Source: Acanthaster planci
Lineage: Eukaryota > Echinodermata > Asteroidea > Valvatida > Acanthasteridae
Assembly: GCF_001949145.1 (NCBI RefSeq)
Contig: NW_019091366.1
Location: 2,341,049-2,363,815, forward strand
Direction: 5' to 3'
Length of the DNA stretch: 22,767 bases
The notes under the pieces are model-generated. The model ran no database searches. It was not told where the DNA came from and saw only the letters and a program-made list of their open reading frames with translations. The translations under genes and the position numbers were made by a program. Of this stretch, positions 20,399 to 22,767 are shown in pieces. Positions within the stretch are counted from its first letter, which is position 1, and the number at the start of each line of letters is the position of its first letter.

Positions 20399-22094
20399 AT
20401 GGCCATGGAGACTATACAGAGGCAGCCCGTGCCTCTTGGCAAAGTGTTTATCCAGCGAGATTACTCTGATGGTATGCTTGTCAAGTTTCAGGCTAAACTT
20501 CCTCTGGATTTGAATGACAGGGTAAGAACTTACAGAAAAGAAACTGGAGGATATTAGTCATAATGTGTGCCTTTGGAAATCAACAATCTGGTTTTTCATT
20601 TGTTAGAATGCTCAGATGGAGCAGTTAGACAAGTTCAACTTTGTCCACCTACAGACAACACTAATTTTCCCTTAAAATGTTCTAACAGCCGTCAGAAAGT
20701 GATAACTTGTCCTAAAAAGTGAAATTTAGCTGAGAAAATTCCAAAGCATTTACTAAGAGACACTTTTTCCAGTACAGGGGCATCAAGTGTTGTCCGTATA
20801 TGGAACTCTTTCCTGATTTTTCTGTCTGTATTCTTGAGCAGGTAGATCAAAAAACATTCGAGACTACAATCAACCGTCTGAATGAAATCTACAGCGATGC
20901 AGAGACACTCAAAGCAAGAGTATTCTGTGAAGGATGTTTAATATGCCTGACAGGGTACCTTGCACTCTTATGCGTCAAAACACATTATGAAAAGGTAAAA
21001 GTACGTTTTTCAGACTTGACAGTGGCCAATTTTATGAATCTTGAAAGTATTCACATTTGGGAAGCCCAGAAAAGTTTAACGTGTACGTAGTATTGGCAAG
21101 TAATAAGCTCAGTTGAACCCTGTGTTGAATTCTGTGATGGAACGAGGCACCAGGCCCAGTGTGAAGTTCTAGTGGCTGGATTTTTCACCCTCTATCTTGC
21201 AAATCTCTCTGAAACCTCAGCAATTTTGGAAAATTGGTGCATTTGTATTGTCAAACTCTCTGATGCTTGAGCAGAGTGGATTTCACTGCAGACATTACAG
21301 TGACTTGTTGCTGAATTTTCATATTTTTGCACTTTTCACTGAGCAGCAAGTGAAGGAGGCAGCTAGATATCTTCAAACTCAGAATGAAGAGGTCTACGCA
21401 CCTCGAGGACTCATGATGGTTGACCCCTTTGAAAGAGGACTCCGAGTGGTATCCTTTGCTAGTTGGGACTTGAAGGAAAACATGAGAGAAGGAATAAATG
21501 TCTCAAAGGGATTGCTCATGGTGGAGGGGACTTTTTTCAACAGATTAGGAGTCAGGTTGCTAACATGATAGCCTAAGTTTTTAATACGGAAAAGAGAAGC
21601 AGTGAAGTTTTGAACTGTGTTCACGATGCAGTACTGCTGTTTTTATTGGCTTCTTACAAAAAGAAGAGGCAGTGTGTGCTTACATTACATACCACATACG
21701 CTGGCAGGTTTGAGCCTGTATGGCTTATGCTTCGTACTGCTATTGCAATGTACATGTACTGTCCTGTGAGCACTGGGCCCCAGTTGAAATAATTGACCTC
21801 CAATCTCTCCCTTCTAAGTCAGTGATGGGATGCTTGCTCATAGACTCAATAGTTATGTGGTCTCAGAAAAGTTAGGAGCATTGGGGATTGACTTCCATAT
21901 GAGACGTATCTTCTTTTGATTTGTGGAGCTAAGCCGTTCGCTAAAGGCATGGATGGTGGCATCTGTGGTCACAGTCTTCTGTCATAGTGTCATTTTTGTC
22001 CTTTTTTGGTCATTTGTCCTTTTACTGCAAGTTCATTTTCTTTAATTCCTGCAAACAGATCGAGGTTGTGATTCTACCACTAGAAAGAGGTTGA
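20399..22094 (+). CDS. GOLGA7: GOLGA7 (GCP16, Erf4-type) palmitoyltransferase subunit, complete
   Basis: Four coding exons, 20399-20521, 20842-20994, 21347-21448 and 22059-22094, all joined in phase 0, give 137 aa, the same length as human GOLGA7. GOLGA7 is a Golgi-associated, itself palmitoylated protein that stabilises DHHC palmitoyltransferases such as ZDHHC9, which acylates Ras. Diagnostic blocks are KVFIQRDYSDG (residues 15-25), FETTINRLNEIYSDAE (47-62), EGCLICLTGY (71-80), THYEK (88-92), YLQTQNEEVYAPRG and DPFERGLRV. The last exon encodes IEVVILPLERG, matching human IEITIYEDRG. Cys73 and Cys76 correspond to the palmitoylated Cys69 and Cys72 of human GOLGA7; Cys70 is an extra nearby cysteine. 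The Met at 20405 (gccATGg) is an alternative start two codons in, with a better Kozak context. The intron ending at 20395 means a 5' UTR exon lies upstream. Confidence 0.96.
20641..20813. mobile_element. MITE copy 2 (diverged, left end degraded)
   Basis: The sequence is homologous along its length to the 18907-19124 element (acaacact, aattttcc, aaaatgtt, gtcagaaagtga, tttactaag) and ends in the same TIR (gttgtccgtatatggaactc then tttcc). The left TIR is strongly altered and there are internal deletions. It lies in the GOLGA7 intron 20522-20841, ending 28 bases before exon 20842. Confidence 0.85.
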
Positions 22095-22767
22095 CGTTGG
22101 CTAATAAGAGACAAAAAGATCATGTTGATTGGTAACCTCAATTTCAGCGGAAGGCGCTCTTCATGTGCAGCATTTATTAATGCTCTGAGCTTTTTCAAGT
22201 AATGTTGGAATCATTAAGAATCGTGTTGAAATAACGGCTCAAGAGAAAAATACTGCTTGTCAAATAAATGCCTTGCAGAAGTCAGGACAGACCGTGAAGA
22301 ATACAACGTTTTGGTTTGCAGCTAGCTTCCATCAAACTGTGCTGATTAGTGTTGTGTCTTATGTTCAAGAAATCTGCCTACGTTGAGCGCCCTCCAGTGC
22401 TGTCTTAAAATCGCAATTCCTCAATTTGTAAAAAGTGTAGAGAATTATAACAAGTGATGGTGATTTCATTTTTGGAAACAACTTGTAAATAATGGAATTG
22501 GTCATTATTTTTGTGATCTGTGTCAGGAATGGTTCTCATAAGAATAGCTCATTTGCAGTTGTTTGTTTTGAATTTAAGTTTTGTACGCAACTTTAGCTTG
22601 AAAAACATGGCCATTTCTGTCTTGTCATAAACACCCAGAATATTTTGCGTGAACATTCAATGTGTTATATATTGCGTCATCTAGTTTACAAATTTCATCA
22701 CTAATGCAGCTTTTATAAATGAATCAGTGGTATCAATATCTACTATATAGAGTCCCAAGCTATCTAG
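22095..22767 (+). other. GOLGA7 3' UTR and downstream sequence
   Basis: This follows the GOLGA7 stop (TGA 22092-22094). The first canonical poly(A) signal is AATAAA at 22263-22268, which would give a short UTR. The rest of the window shows no further gene. Confidence 0.5.

Noticed and set aside
1-22767. CRISPR arrays, bacterial operons or rRNA genes.
   Set aside because: None seen. The tandem repeats present are a microsatellite, a 37-bp triplet and a degenerate satellite, all in a spliced eukaryotic context.

Overview
The window reads as nuclear DNA of an invertebrate animal. Its genes are split by GT-AG introns of about 220 to 1960 bp, there are no operons or Shine-Dalgarno sites, the intergenic DNA is AT-rich, and short terminal-inverted-repeat elements sit in the introns. 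The predicted proteins are clear animal homologues. They are not vertebrate-like in detail: the F-box protein is less than half the vertebrate length, and the BNIP3 membrane helix lacks the Ser-His pair. I cannot place it to phylum. A marine deuterostome or lophotrochozoan would fit.

Four protein-coding genes can be assembled by splicing from the sequence. (1) 311-828, plus strand: the last two coding exons of a sideroflexin (SFXN1/3 type, mitochondrial serine carrier); its upstream exons lie outside the window. (2) 8149-14930, minus strand: a complete six-exon BNIP3/NIX mitophagy receptor of 190 aa. The LIR is at residues 18-21, exactly as in human BNIP3, and the BH3-like segment and C-terminal membrane anchor are present. 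(3) 17006-18796, minus strand: a compact FBXO30/FBXO40-type F-box protein of 315 aa with an N-terminal TRAF-type zinc finger and a C-terminal F-box. (4) 20399-22094, plus strand: a complete GOLGA7 (GCP16/Erf4-type) gene of 137 aa, the accessory subunit of DHHC palmitoyltransferases.

Layout: 1-310 is sideroflexin intron. 829 to about 2000 is its probable 3' UTR. About 2000-8148 has no gene I can support. It holds an inverted repeat pair, a degenerate ~90-bp tandem repeat (about 3690-4480), three copies of a 37-bp repeat, a (CAAT)n microsatellite and probably BNIP3 3' UTR. BNIP3 introns 1, 3 and 4 each carry one hairpin or TIR element. The BNIP3 first exon lies among five hypoxia-response (RCGTG) cores with a CRE upstream. 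FBXO30-like and GOLGA7 are divergent and appear to share a promoter near 19200-19430. Each has an intron ending three bases before its ATG. A 218-bp MITE lies in the FBXO30-like 5' intron, and a relative of it abuts a GOLGA7 splice acceptor.

Sideroflexin and BNIP3 act in mitochondria, while GOLGA7 (palmitoylation) and FBXO30 (ubiquitin ligation) do not share an obvious pathway with them, so I read this as a stretch of conserved synteny and not a functional cluster. I found no evidence of a novel multi-gene system. The most interesting items are the ancient linkage, the altered BNIP3 helix, the compact F-box protein and several very short transposable elements with clear target duplications.
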